The notes beneath the pieces were generated by a model, which saw only the letters and a list, made by a program, of their open reading frames with translations, ran no database searches and was not told the origin of the DNA. 21,261 bases of DNA from SAT2750 sp964476375 (GTDB taxonomy: Bacteria > Planctomycetota > Planctomycetia > Pirellulales > Pirellulaceae): assembly GCA_964476375.1 (NCBI GenBank), contig CAYYZW010000218.1:1-21261 (forward strand), read 5' to 3'. The position numbers and the translations under genes were made by a program. Below, one piece after another: positions 6,640-15,327 of the stretch. Every line of letters starts with the position of its first letter. Position 1 is the first letter of the stretch.

Positions 6640-8064
6640 ATGCGACTTTTCCCATCACTGACTATCCTGCTGGCTCTCGTCCTGACCCCGGCCCTGGATG
6701 CCGAAACCACTGTCAGCTCGATCATCGGTGACAACATGGTCCTGCAGCGAGATGCCCCCGTTGTCCTCTGGGGATGGGATGAGGCCGGCACCACGGTGGC
6801 GGTCAAGATCGGCACCAGTTCCGTCAACGCCACGGCCGCTGATGATGGCAGTTGGTCGGTCAGCCTGCCGGCGATGAAAGCAGGCGGGCCGCATGCGATC
6901 TCGATCAGTGGCTCCAGCACGCTGGAAATCAAGAACGTGCTGGTCGGGGAGGTCTGGTTCTGTTCAGGCCAGTCCAACATGGAATGGACAGTCTCTCGAT
7001 CCAATAATCCCCAGGAAGAAATCGCCGCGGGGACCCATCCCACGATCCGGCATATCAAGTTTCCTCACCAGACCGCGGACAAGCCGCAATCCAAAACACG
7101 AACGCAGGGCTGGACCGAAACAACACCCGCGACCGTTGGAAACTATACCGGCGTGGGATATTACTTTGCCCTCAACATGCAGAAGGAACTTGATGTTCCG
7201 ATCGGCCTGATCGGCTGCAACTGGGGTGGCACCCGGATCGAACCCTGGACGCCGCCGGTCGGATTCCAGTCGGTCCCCGCTCTTAAAAGCATCAGTGATA
7301 ACCTGGCCAACTTTCCCACCAAGAATGACAAGGGACAGGTCCAGCACCAGACGCCGCTGGCGATCTACAACGCCATGGTCCACCCGGTCCTCAAGTACCG
7401 CTTCAAGGGCGCTCTCTGGTACCAGGGAGAATCCAACAATGGTGAGGGGATGCTTTACCACGAGAAAATGAAGGCTCTCATCCTGGGCTGGCGAAAGGTC
7501 TTCAATAATCCCGAGATGCCATTCCACTTTGTCCAGCTTGCTCCCTACCGCTACAACCGCCCCGAGGCGCTGCCGGGCATCTGGGAAGCCCAGCTTAAAA
7601 CGCTGTCGATAAAGAACACCGGCATGGCGGTCACGGTCGATATTGGGAACGTCAGGGACATTCACCCTCGCAACAAGCAGGAGGTGGGCCGCCGGCTGGC
7701 CCTCTGGTCGCTGACCAAGGACTACGGCCGTGATGTGGGGCCCTACTCCGGCCCGCTGTTCCTCAAGGCGGATCAAAGGGAGGGGAAGGATAGCATCGCG
7801 GTCTGGTTTCATAAGGAGACCACCGGCGGTCTGAAGGCGAGTGATGGTGAGCAGAAGCCGCTCACGCACTTCGAGATTTCCGGCAAGGATAATAAATGGC
7901 ATCCGGCCACGGCAACCATTGTCTATGGCGACCACCTGATCGTGAAAAGTGACCAGGTGAAGGAACCGGTCGCAGTGCGATTTGGCTGGAATGAGCTGGC
8001 CGAGCCGAACCTGGTGAACAGGGCCGGCCTGCCCGCTTCTCCCTTCCGGGCACAATTGGAATAG
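6640..8064 (+). CDS. Secreted sialate O-acetylesterase (SGNH/SASA family)
   Basis: The 474-residue product has a signal peptide (about residues 1-21, cleavage near LDAET), an N-terminal beta-rich domain (SSIIGDNMVLQRDAPV and following) and an SGNH esterase domain. The nucleophile block is SGQSNMEW (Ser112), the oxyanion block WYQGESNN, and the catalytic Asp-His block DIHPRNKQEVGRRLA. This is the layout of 9-O-acetylesterases that deacetylate sialic acids, although planctomycete relatives are also found near xylan and other acetylated glycan genes. Start ATG 6640 is set by GAGGA at 6629-6633; the frame is open further upstream only by chance. A leucine-rich-repeat gene starts 5 bases after it. 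With the NanM-like and sialidase-like genes nearby, sialic acid is a reasonable but unproven substrate. Confidence 0.92.
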   Translation: MRLFPSLTILLALVLTPALDAETTVSSIIGDNMVLQRDAPVVLWGWDEAGTTVAVKIGTSSVNATAADDGSWSVSLPAMKAGGPHAISISGSSTLEIKNVLVGEVWFCSGQSNMEWTVSRSNNPQEEIAAGTHPTIRHIKFPHQTADKPQSKTRTQGWTETTPATVGNYTGVGYYFALNMQKELDVPIGLIGCNWGGTRIEPWTPPVGFQSVPALKSISDNLANFPTKNDKGQVQHQTPLAIYNAMVHPVLKYRFKGALWYQGESNNGEGMLYHEKMKALILGWRKVFNNPEMPFHFVQLAPYRYNRPEALPGIWEAQLKTLSIKNTGMAVTVDIGNVRDIHPRNKQEVGRRLALWSLTKDYGRDVGPYSGPLFLKADQREGKDSIAVWFHKETTGGLKASDGEQKPLTHFEISGKDNKWHPATATIVYGDHLIVKSDQVKEPVAVRFGWNELAEPNLVNRAGLPASPFRAQLE

Positions 8065-8069
8065 CCTTC

Positions 8070-8612
8070 ATGCGAGCAACTCGATTTCCGTTACTTCTCC
8101 TCGTGCTTGCTATCGCCAGCAGCAGCCTGGCCCAGGTACCTGTCCGGCAGCGACTGGAGCAGGACCAGGAAAAGGCAATCGCGGCGCTGAAGAAGCTGGG
8201 AGCCCGTAGCCGCCTGGACGACGAAGGCCAGCCGGTCGAGGGCAACCTGCAGGAAACCGCCACGGGCAATGACGGCCTGGTTCACCTTGCCGGGCTGACC
8301 ACGGTGCGGGAGATAAGCCTGCACCAGACAAAGGTTACCGATAAAGGCCTCGTCCATCTCAAAGGACTGGTCCACCTGGAGCGGCTGTTCCTTTCCGATA
8401 CGCCAACGGCCGATGAGGGGCTGGTGCACCTGGCGGGCCTTGAGCGGCTCAAGGTACTGGGGCTCTCCGGGACCCGGGTTTCGGACAAGGGTCTGCCGCA
8501 CCTGGAAAAACTGAAAAAGCTCCAGTCCCTGTTCCTGCTTCGTGCCAAGGCCACGGACGCCGGCGTCAGGAAACTCCAGCAGGCACTGCCCGACTGCGAC
8601 ATCGTCCACTAG
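8070..8612 (+). CDS. Secreted leucine-rich-repeat protein
   Basis: The 180-residue product has a signal peptide (about residues 1-21, ending SSLAQ), a charged helical spacer and then three to four leucine-rich repeats of about 24 residues, e.g. LVHLAGLTTVREISLHQTKV, with VTDKGL-type turns repeated as VTDKGLVHL, TADEGLVHL, VSDKGLPHL and TDAGVRKL. This LRR subtype is very common in planctomycetes and is probably a protein- or glycan-binding module; no enzyme residues are present. It begins 5 bases after the acetylesterase stop, so the two are translationally coupled. Its TAG stop overlaps the stop of the convergent sulfatase on the other strand. Confidence 0.85.
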   Translation: MRATRFPLLLLVLAIASSSLAQVPVRQRLEQDQEKAIAALKKLGARSRLDDEGQPVEGNLQETATGNDGLVHLAGLTTVREISLHQTKVTDKGLVHLKGLVHLERLFLSDTPTADEGLVHLAGLERLKVLGLSGTRVSDKGLPHLEKLKKLQSLFLLRAKATDAGVRKLQQALPDCDIVH

Positions 8613-10144
8613 GGCCGACTCCGCCCCGCCTGCTTGATCGCTTCAAGCCGGGCAAGCATCTCCTTGAGACGCTCTGGCTCCTGGGTCACCAGGTTCTTCC
8701 TCTCTCCCGGATCATCGGCCAGGTTATAGAGTTCGTACTTGCCCTCTTTCTTCTCGTAGGTCAGCGACTTGATCGGCTTGGCATTGGCATAGGAGAGAAC
8801 TTTCCAGTCACCGATCCGGAGTGCCAGCGTGGGACCCTTGTTCGGTTGCTGGACCAGGTGGTCCCTGCCCCGGGCGCCGGGTTTTCCCAGCAGTACCGGC
8901 AACAGGTTGAAACTGTCCGGGCAGGCATCCCCTTCCAGCTTCTGCCCGCCCAGGGCAGCCATGCTGGCCGGCAGGTCCACAGTACAAACAACCTGCTCTG
9001 ACAGACCCGGCTTGATCGTGCCGGGCCAGCAGGTAATGAAGGGAGTCCGTGTTCCTCCCTCGTAGATGCTGTATATTCCACACCGGTAGCTCCCTGCCGG
9101 GGTATGCACGCCGAGCTTCTCTTTTGCCCCGTCCTTGTAACCGTCATCCAGCACCGGGCCATTGTCACTGCAGAAAACGATCAGGGTATTGTCGGTGAGA
9201 TCGAGACGCTTGAGTGTCTTGACCAGCTGCCCAACACACCAGTCCAGCTGGACAATCGCATCACCTCGAAAACCGAGAGCGCTCTTGCCATGGAATCGTT
9301 CATGAGGCATCCGCGGTACATGGATATCATGGGAGGAGAAGAACAGGAAGAAGGGCTCACGCCGGTGCTCCTCGATCCAGGCTACCGACTGATTGACCCA
9401 CTCGTCAGCCAGATCTTCATCCCGCCAGCGGGCCGCCTCTCCCCCGGTAAAAAACCCTATCCGGCCGATGCCATTGTGCACCGTCTGGTTGTGGCCGCGA
9501 CTCCAGTCCATTTTCAGGCCGGCACGCACGGCCGCATCCTGCCCGGTAGGATGATCGGGATCCGGTTTTTGCCTGCCCACCCAGAGCGGATCTGCCGGGT
9601 CCAGGTCACGAACCCGGTGGTTTTCCACGTAGACACTTGGCACACGATCGTTCGTCGTGGGGAGCAAAAAGCAGTAATCAAAACCGATCTCCAGGGGCCC
9701 TGGCTTCAGCTGACCATTCCAGTCCGGCGCCGGCTTGGCCCCCAGTCCCAGGTGCCACTTTCCGACGACCGCCGTCGCATAGCCCGCCTTCTTCATCAGC
9801 GAGGCAATCGTCTCGGTCCCTGGCTGGACAAGCGCGGTGGCATTGGGCGGCGCGATTCCCGCCCCCGGCTGCCGAAAAGCGTACATGCCGGTCAGGAATG
9901 AAAACCGCGTCGGTGTACAGGTGGAGGCGGAACAGTACCCCTGTGAAAACTGCAGACCCCGTGTTGCCAGGCGATCGATGTGGGGCGTCTTGACCCCACG
10001 CGCCCCCTGATAGCTCACATCGCCATAACCAAGGTCATCGGCCATGATCACGATCACGTTCGGCTTTTCTGCTGCCCCTCCTCCCGCACAGAAAGTGACG
10101 AGCGTTCCCAGCACGAGTACGCTTGCACACCACATTTTCATCAT
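8609..10144 (-). CDS. Secreted sulfatase (arylsulfatase A-like, formylglycine type)
   Basis: The 511-residue product has a signal peptide (about residues 1-25) and the sulfatase motif CTPTR (Cys76-Arg80) in STCTPTRFSFLTG. It also shows metal-binding ADDLGYGD (Asp36-Asp37), GKWHLG (128-133), HDIHVPR, and CSDNGP. The tail carries RIGDWKVL and YNLADDPGERKNL, typical of the arylsulfatase A-like group. The chosen start is ATG 10144; 10141 and 10135 are also possible because no clear ribosome binding site separates them. The frame continues upstream to 10264, but that part overlaps the preceding gene's end and has no signal-like content. It lies 55 bases after the Kelch mutarotase gene on the same strand and so is probably in its operon, which suggests action on a related, possibly sialylated, glycan. 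Confidence 0.92.
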   Translation of the reverse strand: MMKMWCASVLVLGTLVTFCAGGGAAEKPNVIVIMADDLGYGDVSYQGARGVKTPHIDRLATRGLQFSQGYCSASTCTPTRFSFLTGMYAFRQPGAGIAPPNATALVQPGTETIASLMKKAGYATAVVGKWHLGLGAKPAPDWNGQLKPGPLEIGFDYCFLLPTTNDRVPSVYVENHRVRDLDPADPLWVGRQKPDPDHPTGQDAAVRAGLKMDWSRGHNQTVHNGIGRIGFFTGGEAARWRDEDLADEWVNQSVAWIEEHRREPFFLFFSSHDIHVPRMPHERFHGKSALGFRGDAIVQLDWCVGQLVKTLKRLDLTDNTLIVFCSDNGPVLDDGYKDGAKEKLGVHTPAGSYRCGIYSIYEGGTRTPFITCWPGTIKPGLSEQVVCTVDLPASMAALGGQKLEGDACPDSFNLLPVLLGKPGARGRDHLVQQPNKGPTLALRIGDWKVLSYANAKPIKSLTYEKKEGKYELYNLADDPGERKNLVTQEPERLKEMLARLEAIKQAGRSRP

Positions 10145-10199
10145 GCCGGTCGATTGGATCACTCTTGGACTCGCTTTCTTAAAAGTTTTTTCCGGAAGG

Positions 10200-11288
10200 T
10201 TACTCCCTTCCCACACTCCGTACGCTCCATATCCTGGCGGATCGAACACGTGGACGAACCTCACCGCTGGGTATGATTATCTGTCCATCCCAGCGTACGG
10301 CAACCGTGGTGACATGGTTGGCCGGCATTTTTCCAGCCGACGTCCAGCGATCCGACCCGGGATGATAGCTGAGTGCTTCCAGGGGAAACCCCGGGTGCCG
10401 ATCTCGGAGTTCATCCACCCGGTAGAACATCGACCCGTCTGCCCCACCAAGAACCAGGATATTCCCCTGGTCATCCCCCATCGCAGTCCCCGCCATCACG
10501 CTGCGAGGCGCATCGGCCCGCGGGCGCCAGGCCCCCGTGGCGGGTGTGAATTCCCAGCTGTCACGCAGGAACTGGACATCGTCCCCCTGCTGCCGACGTC
10601 CACTGATCACGTAAATACAATCGTGCTCGCCATTCTGCTGTCGAACCGTGAGATTGAGTGCCCGGGAGGGACCGGGCCAGGGCTCCAGGACCTTCCATTT
10701 GAAAGCTGCCGGATCGTCCTGCCGGGCAAGGTCAAGCGCCCAGAAATTCGTCATCGCCGTCTCCAGTCCCTGGCCCTGCTGGCCACCGGCCAGGTAGATC
10801 ACACCATCGATCAGCACGGCCTGTCCAAAAGCACAGGGTTTCGGCAGGGATGGATAGGGATGGATCTCGAGCCTGCGGACATCGGCATCCCAGGCAAGCA
10901 GGGAAACATCGGAAAAGGTCTCCGTACCATTATTCCCTCCCATGCAGACGACACCCGCTGGAGTCGAGACCGCGGCGCCGTAGGCACATGGACGGGGAAG
11001 CTGACCACCCCGCTTCCAGCGAAATCGTCTTCCCCGCTTGATCAGCACGTGTATATCGGCGTACCAGGCCTTTTCATTTTCCCAGACCGGCCGGGGAAAG
11101 TTCGCACCGCCGGCCACGATCAGGACATCGTTGTGAACGCCGGCAAAAGGCCCGGCCACACCAAGCGGGTCAGGCAGCGACGGAAGCTCGCTCCAGGACA
11201 GAACCGGAGCGACCCCGGGTTGATCAGACAGCAGCATGGCCGGGCAGGCAAGCAGCAGGAAGGCAGGGATCAAGGCAGGGTATTTCAT
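10200..11288 (-). CDS. Kelch-repeat mutarotase, N-acetylneuraminate epimerase (NanM)-like
   Basis: This 362-residue protein has a signal peptide (about residues 1-22) followed by a six-bladed Kelch propeller. Blades are marked by hydrophobic-Gly-Gly turns: VLIVAGGANFPRPVWENEKA, VVCMGGNNGTETFSDV, VIYLAGGQQGQGLETAM, CIYVISGRRQQGDDV and NILVLGGADGSMFYRVDEL. The GGANFP...W...K.WY.DI stretch and the C-terminal SGEVRPRVRSARIW are hallmarks of the cyclically permuted mutarotase group that includes E. coli NanM (YjhT), which interconverts sialic acid anomers in the periplasm. That activity is inferred from the family; planctomycetes also have relatives annotated as galactose oxidase. Start ATG 11288 has only a weak ribosome binding site. 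The gene is first in a likely two-gene operon with the sulfatase. Confidence 0.82.
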   Translation of the reverse strand: MKYPALIPAFLLLACPAMLLSDQPGVAPVLSWSELPSLPDPLGVAGPFAGVHNDVLIVAGGANFPRPVWENEKAWYADIHVLIKRGRRFRWKRGGQLPRPCAYGAAVSTPAGVVCMGGNNGTETFSDVSLLAWDADVRRLEIHPYPSLPKPCAFGQAVLIDGVIYLAGGQQGQGLETAMTNFWALDLARQDDPAAFKWKVLEPWPGPSRALNLTVRQQNGEHDCIYVISGRRQQGDDVQFLRDSWEFTPATGAWRPRADAPRSVMAGTAMGDDQGNILVLGGADGSMFYRVDELRDRHPGFPLEALSYHPGSDRWTSAGKMPANHVTTVAVRWDGQIIIPSGEVRPRVRSARIWSVRSVGRE

Positions 11289-11351
11289 CGGACATCCAGG
11301 GAGAATTGCGTCGACAAGAATGCATGCTGAATGCCTTTCGGCAGGATCTCG

Positions 11352-11380
11352 ATCTTAACAGACCTGGCTGGCATGGTGAA
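11352..11380 (-). promoter_or_regulatory. Possible promoter for the NanM-like/sulfatase pair
   Basis: On the minus strand, TTCACC (plus 11375-11380) and TAAGAT (plus 11352-11357) lie 17 bases apart, each matching consensus at four of six positions. Initiation near 11345 gives a leader of about 57 bases before ATG 11288. It sits in the 200-base divergent gap to the large VCBS gene; no comparable plus-strand promoter was convincing there. Confidence 0.28.
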
Positions 11381-11488
11381 TTATCCCGGACTCCGGTTGT
11401 TTACCGGTTGGATTCTTTTCCTCCAGTTGTTACTTTTTCAGGAACGAGATCACTCCCCGGGCCATCCGGCATGAGGCCGAACCGCTCC

Positions 11489-14400
11489 ATGAACAAGCCC
11501 TCCTTCTCTCGAAAGCGACTGTCGGCACTTGCCGTGCTGGCCGCAGGTATCGCCATCGCGGCCTGGCTTATTTTCTTCGGCGGCCCCGGCATGGGACCAG
11601 GACCGGACGAGGTTACAGAGCTCATCAAGCTCAAGAACCGTGCCATCGGCCAGCTGGAAAATATCCCCAACCTCGAGGTGGATCACCAGGGAGAGGAAGC
11701 GATCGCCGCTTTTGAGCAGCTGGCTCGCCGTTTGCCTGCCGAGCTTATCGGTCCCAGGAACCTGGCTGTCGCCAGGCTCCTGTCGCTTGCGAAACTCCAG
11801 AAGGCAGAGCAACCGGAAAAATATAGCCAGCTCGCCAGTGAATGCAGGACAGCGATCGAGAAGCTCAAGAAACGGGAGCCGGAAAGTGGTATTCCATATA
11901 TCCTCGCGGCCAAGCTGGCAATTGCCACAGGCGACACCGGGGTGGCGATCCAAAGCTACCAGGACGCCTGCCGGATGATGCCGGGTGATTTCGTTCCCTG
12001 GGCCGAGCTGTTCATGCTGGTGCGGGATGGAGACAGTCCCGAGACGCGTCAGCAGGCACTCCAGCAGGCCTCCGCCGCGAACCGTAATAACCTCGTCCTG
12101 CTGGAACACCTGGTGCGTGCCCAGGCCGAGGCGAGAGACCAGGCCGTCCTGGAAACACTCGACACGGCCAGGCGGATCCTGAGGCCGCTTGCCGAGAACC
12201 TGGCCCAGCAGCGAATCGAGCTGGACCAGGAACTGGATGATTTTTCCAGGCGCATCAAGGAGGGAGACGAGCAGGCCTGGGATGATCTGCGAATCCGCAT
12301 GATCCAGGTATTTAATGTTGTGCGACCGGAATTCGCCTACCAGGTCGACCTGAACCAGCTCGGGCGACACGTGCTGGATTACGTGATCCACGATTTCTCC
12401 GGGGAAATCTACAAGCGCCTTCGGCCTGGAGATATTTACGCTACCGAGGGGATCCCGGTCACCCTCTCACCTGCCAGTCATCAGCAACTACCGGATCTCC
12501 CTGATGCCGTTGATATTGTCCTGATGGATTTCACCCTGGATGACACACTTGAGGTGCTGATCCTGCGGCAGGTCACGCTCGAGGTCTACTCTGCCGCGAC
12601 GGGAGGCTGGGAGCTTATTGCCAGCTGCCCTGTTCCGACCGGCATGGCGAAGCTGATGGTGGTGGACCTGGACCGGGACACCCAGGGGACCAACTCGGCA
12701 GGTTTTGAGATCTCCGATGAGGACCTGCTGGTGTATGGACCGGGAGGGTACCGCCTGCTGGAGAACAAGCAGGGCAAGGATCCACAGCAACGTCAGCTCG
12801 TGGTGCATGATTCCCAGCTGCCGCTTGACCCCGACACCCCGGTCCAGCAGGCCGTGGCGGTGGACCTCGAGCATGACGGGGACCTGGACCTGGTGCTGGC
12901 AACCGCTGCCGGCATCTCCAGCTGGACCAACCAGGAGAGCTGGAACTTTGTTGACAGTACTCGCCAGTCCCTGCCCGAGAACGAAAACCGGTACACCAGC
13001 CTTGCGGCCATCGACTGGGACCGCAACATGCTGGTGGACATCCTGGTCGCCGGCAGGGACCATCCTCCCGGTCGGCTGGAAAACCTTCGCCACGGTCGCT
13101 TCCGATGGCAGGACCTTGGAAAGGAACTGGGGGTAACGGAGGGCGCACGCCAGCTGCTTGTCTGCGAGCTGGATGGGAACGGTTCCTGGGACCTGGTGAC
13201 CTGCCACGACGGGGGAATCTCGGTCACGCTCACCAGGACCGTACCTGGTGAATCGGTTTCGGCGATCCGGAACGAGGAGCTTCCTGGCAATCCTGCCAGC
13301 GGGGTCCACCAATGGGATTATGACAACGACGGGATCCCGGACCTGGTGGCCTGGGGAAGCGAGGGCCTGCAGGTCTTTCGCGGTGTCCGTGACGGGCGTT
13401 TTGCCGAGCCCTTTTCCCCCGCTGGAATCCCGGCAGGCACGGTCACCGGTTGTGCCGTGGGAGACATGGACCAGGACGGGGACCAGGACCTGGCGCTGGT
13501 TGCAGCTGGCCAGGCGATCTGGTGCTCCAATGACGGGGGAAACAAGAACCACTGGATTGACGTCCGGATTTGTGCCGAATCGGATCCCAAGATGAAGGCC
13601 CAGCGGTCCAATGTCTTTGGCCTTGGCAGCCTGGTGGAATTGAGGGTCGGCAGACAGTACCAGGCCCAGGCAGTCAGCGGGCAGATCACACATTTTGGAC
13701 TTGGTGACCAGCACCAGCCGGACGTGGTACGAGTTCTCTGGACCAACGGGATCCCACAAAGCACTGTCCGGCCGGGGAGTGACCTGGCGGTCGTCCAGAA
13801 GCAACGGTTGCTGACAGGATCCTGTCCCTACCTCTATACCTGGACGGGAGAAAAGTACGAGTTCTTTACCGACCTGCTCTGGGCTGCCCCGATCGGGTTG
13901 CTCTCCGCTGACGGAACGCTGGTTCCAACCCGCGACTGGGAATACCTGTTGATTCCCGGTGAGAGGCTCCAGGCAGAGGACGGGGAATACCGCATGCAGG
14001 TGACCGAGGAACTCTGGGAGGCCGCTTATTTCGACCAGGTGGAACTGGTTGCCGTTGATCACCCTGGTGAGATATCTGTTTTTTCCAACGAGAAGGTCGG
14101 CCCGCCCAGCGTCTCGGAGTTCAAGGTTCACGCGATCCCCAGCAGCCACCTGTTCGCTCCGCGTGCCGCCACGAATTCCAGCGGGGAGGATATCCTGCCC
14201 CTGGTCCAAAAGCGGGATGGCCATTACGTGAAACTCTTTGACCATCGCCTCAAGCAGGGCCTGACCAACGAGTACTTCATGGAACTGGACCTGGGAAGCC
14301 TTGAAGATCCCGGTGACATCCGGCTGGTCATGACCGGCTGGGTTTTCCCGACCGACACCTCGGTCAACGTGGCAATCGTCCAGAACCCGGCCCTCTCTCC

Positions 14401-15145
14401 TCCCCGACCCCCCTCGATCTCGGTACCGGATCCCGCCGAGCCGGATGGCTGGAAGCAGGTCGTTCCCCACATGGGGTTCCCCGGTGGCAAGACCAAGACG
14501 ATCGTGGTCACCGTTCCGGCAGACCAGTTTGTCGCGGATGATTACCGGGTGCGAATTGCCAGCAGCATGGAGTTGTACTGGGACTCCATCCAGGTGGCAG
14601 TCGACGCTCCGGCCGGCCGTTTCGAGCAGACCAGGGTAGACCTGCTTGCCGCAGACCTGCATCACCGCGGGTTTTCCCTTCGCTCGATCGGGCTCCACAA
14701 TGGACCCGACAGGTATGACTACCAGAGCGTGACAACCGATCCTGCCTGGCCGCCCATGGCAGGACATTTTACTCGCTTCGGTGACGTGACAGAGCTTCTG
14801 ATCTCCTCCGATGGCCACCTGGTCGTACTCGGCGCGGGGGACGAGATGACACTGAGATTCAAGGAGTTACCGCCGCCACCCGCAGGCTGGAAGCGTGATT
14901 TCCTGCTTTACAACGTGGGCTGGGACAAGGATGCGAACCTCAACACGGTACTCGGTCACCATGTCGATCCGCTCCCCTACCGAGGTATGTCACGCTATCC
15001 GCCGGGGCTGGATGATACGCCCCCCGACTCTCCTGCCTTCGCAGATTACCTGCGAACTTACCAGACACGCCGCTTCTCAATGCAGCGGTTCTGGGGGCCG
15101 CTGGAAGAAAACCGGCAGGTCAAAAGCCCACTTTCAGGCGAGTGA
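11489..15145 (+). CDS. Large exported VCBS/ASPIC (CRTAC1-like) protein with helical N-terminal region and conserved C-terminal module
   Basis: This protein of about 1218 residues starts with a basic end and one membrane segment (about 10-29). A helical, TPR-like region (about 30-290) contains PYILAAKLAIATGDTGVAI. VCBS/FG-GAP repeats follow, each with a DxDxDGxxDL calcium-type loop: DLEHDGDLDL near 457, degenerate copies near 509 and 560, DYDNDGIPDL near 608 and DMDQDGDQDL near 659. An ASPIC/UnbV-like segment (GSLVELRVG, SGQITHFGLG) spans about 700-770. The last third begins GSCPYLYTWTGEKYEFFTDL and includes EYRMQVTEELWEAAYFDQVE, a module I recall from other CRTAC1-type proteins but cannot name. 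Probably a surface-anchored binding or scaffold protein; function unknown. ATG 11471 is an alternative start; neither has an ideal ribosome binding site (GAGG is 12 bases from 11489). Confidence 0.82.
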   Translation: MNKPSFSRKRLSALAVLAAGIAIAAWLIFFGGPGMGPGPDEVTELIKLKNRAIGQLENIPNLEVDHQGEEAIAAFEQLARRLPAELIGPRNLAVARLLSLAKLQKAEQPEKYSQLASECRTAIEKLKKREPESGIPYILAAKLAIATGDTGVAIQSYQDACRMMPGDFVPWAELFMLVRDGDSPETRQQALQQASAANRNNLVLLEHLVRAQAEARDQAVLETLDTARRILRPLAENLAQQRIELDQELDDFSRRIKEGDEQAWDDLRIRMIQVFNVVRPEFAYQVDLNQLGRHVLDYVIHDFSGEIYKRLRPGDIYATEGIPVTLSPASHQQLPDLPDAVDIVLMDFTLDDTLEVLILRQVTLEVYSAATGGWELIASCPVPTGMAKLMVVDLDRDTQGTNSAGFEISDEDLLVYGPGGYRLLENKQGKDPQQRQLVVHDSQLPLDPDTPVQQAVAVDLEHDGDLDLVLATAAGISSWTNQESWNFVDSTRQSLPENENRYTSLAAIDWDRNMLVDILVAGRDHPPGRLENLRHGRFRWQDLGKELGVTEGARQLLVCELDGNGSWDLVTCHDGGISVTLTRTVPGESVSAIRNEELPGNPASGVHQWDYDNDGIPDLVAWGSEGLQVFRGVRDGRFAEPFSPAGIPAGTVTGCAVGDMDQDGDQDLALVAAGQAIWCSNDGGNKNHWIDVRICAESDPKMKAQRSNVFGLGSLVELRVGRQYQAQAVSGQITHFGLGDQHQPDVVRVLWTNGIPQSTVRPGSDLAVVQKQRLLTGSCPYLYTWTGEKYEFFTDLLWAAPIGLLSADGTLVPTRDWEYLLIPGERLQAEDGEYRMQVTEELWEAAYFDQVELVAVDHPGEISVFSNEKVGPPSVSEFKVHAIPSSHLFAPRAATNSSGEDILPLVQKRDGHYVKLFDHRLKQGLTNEYFMELDLGSLEDPGDIRLVMTGWVFPTDTSVNVAIVQNPALSPPRPPSISVPDPAEPDGWKQVVPHMGFPGGKTKTIVVTVPADQFVADDYRVRIASSMELYWDSIQVAVDAPAGRFEQTRVDLLAADLHHRGFSLRSIGLHNGPDRYDYQSVTTDPAWPPMAGHFTRFGDVTELLISSDGHLVVLGAGDEMTLRFKELPPPPAGWKRDFLLYNVGWDKDANLNTVLGHHVDPLPYRGMSRYPPGLDDTPPDSPAFADYLRTYQTRRFSMQRFWGPLEENRQVKSPLSGE

Positions 15146-15209
15146 ACTGATACGGCAGGGACTGCGTAAATGTCCCTATGACCGTCATGGCCCATATCTT
15201 CGGCGTTCC

Positions 15210-15221
15210 CCTGCCGGCAGG
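15210..15221. repeat. 12-base perfect palindrome in the gap between the two CRTAC1-type genes
   Basis: CCTGCCGGCAGG reads the same on both strands and is flanked by TTCC on the left and AA on the right, which extend it with one bulge. It lies 65 bases after the large VCBS gene and about 106 bases before the next start. A short run of AT-rich bases follows, but no T-tract, so it is not a clear terminator. It may be an operator half-site pair or chance. The rest of this 182-base gap holds nothing recognisable. Confidence 0.25.
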
Positions 15222-15327
15222 AATGAGAAAAGCGATCCGGGCTGTGAATACCCGTTGGACGATCACCAAAAGCCGCGTTAATCTCGACTAGGAGAGCGTC
15301 TCAAGAGGGAATCAGGCGAGGAAAGCG

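Noticed and set aside
10145..10264. Upstream extension of the third sulfatase
   Set aside because: The 40 extra residues lack signal or domain character and partly overlap the end of the Kelch gene; ATG 10144 begins a signal peptide.
12850..13500. Tandem DNA repeat
   Set aside because: The recurring GAC-GGG-GAC codons reflect the DxDxDG calcium loops of VCBS repeats in the protein, not a nucleotide repeat array.
12488..14818. Long minus-strand open frame of 776 codons
   Set aside because: It lies wholly opposite the VCBS/ASPIC gene, whose motifs are clear; the antisense product has no recognisable domain and reflects high GC.
15210..15221. Rho-independent terminator after the large VCBS gene
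   Set aside because: The palindrome has no loop bases in its perfect form and no T-run follows; kept only as a palindrome.
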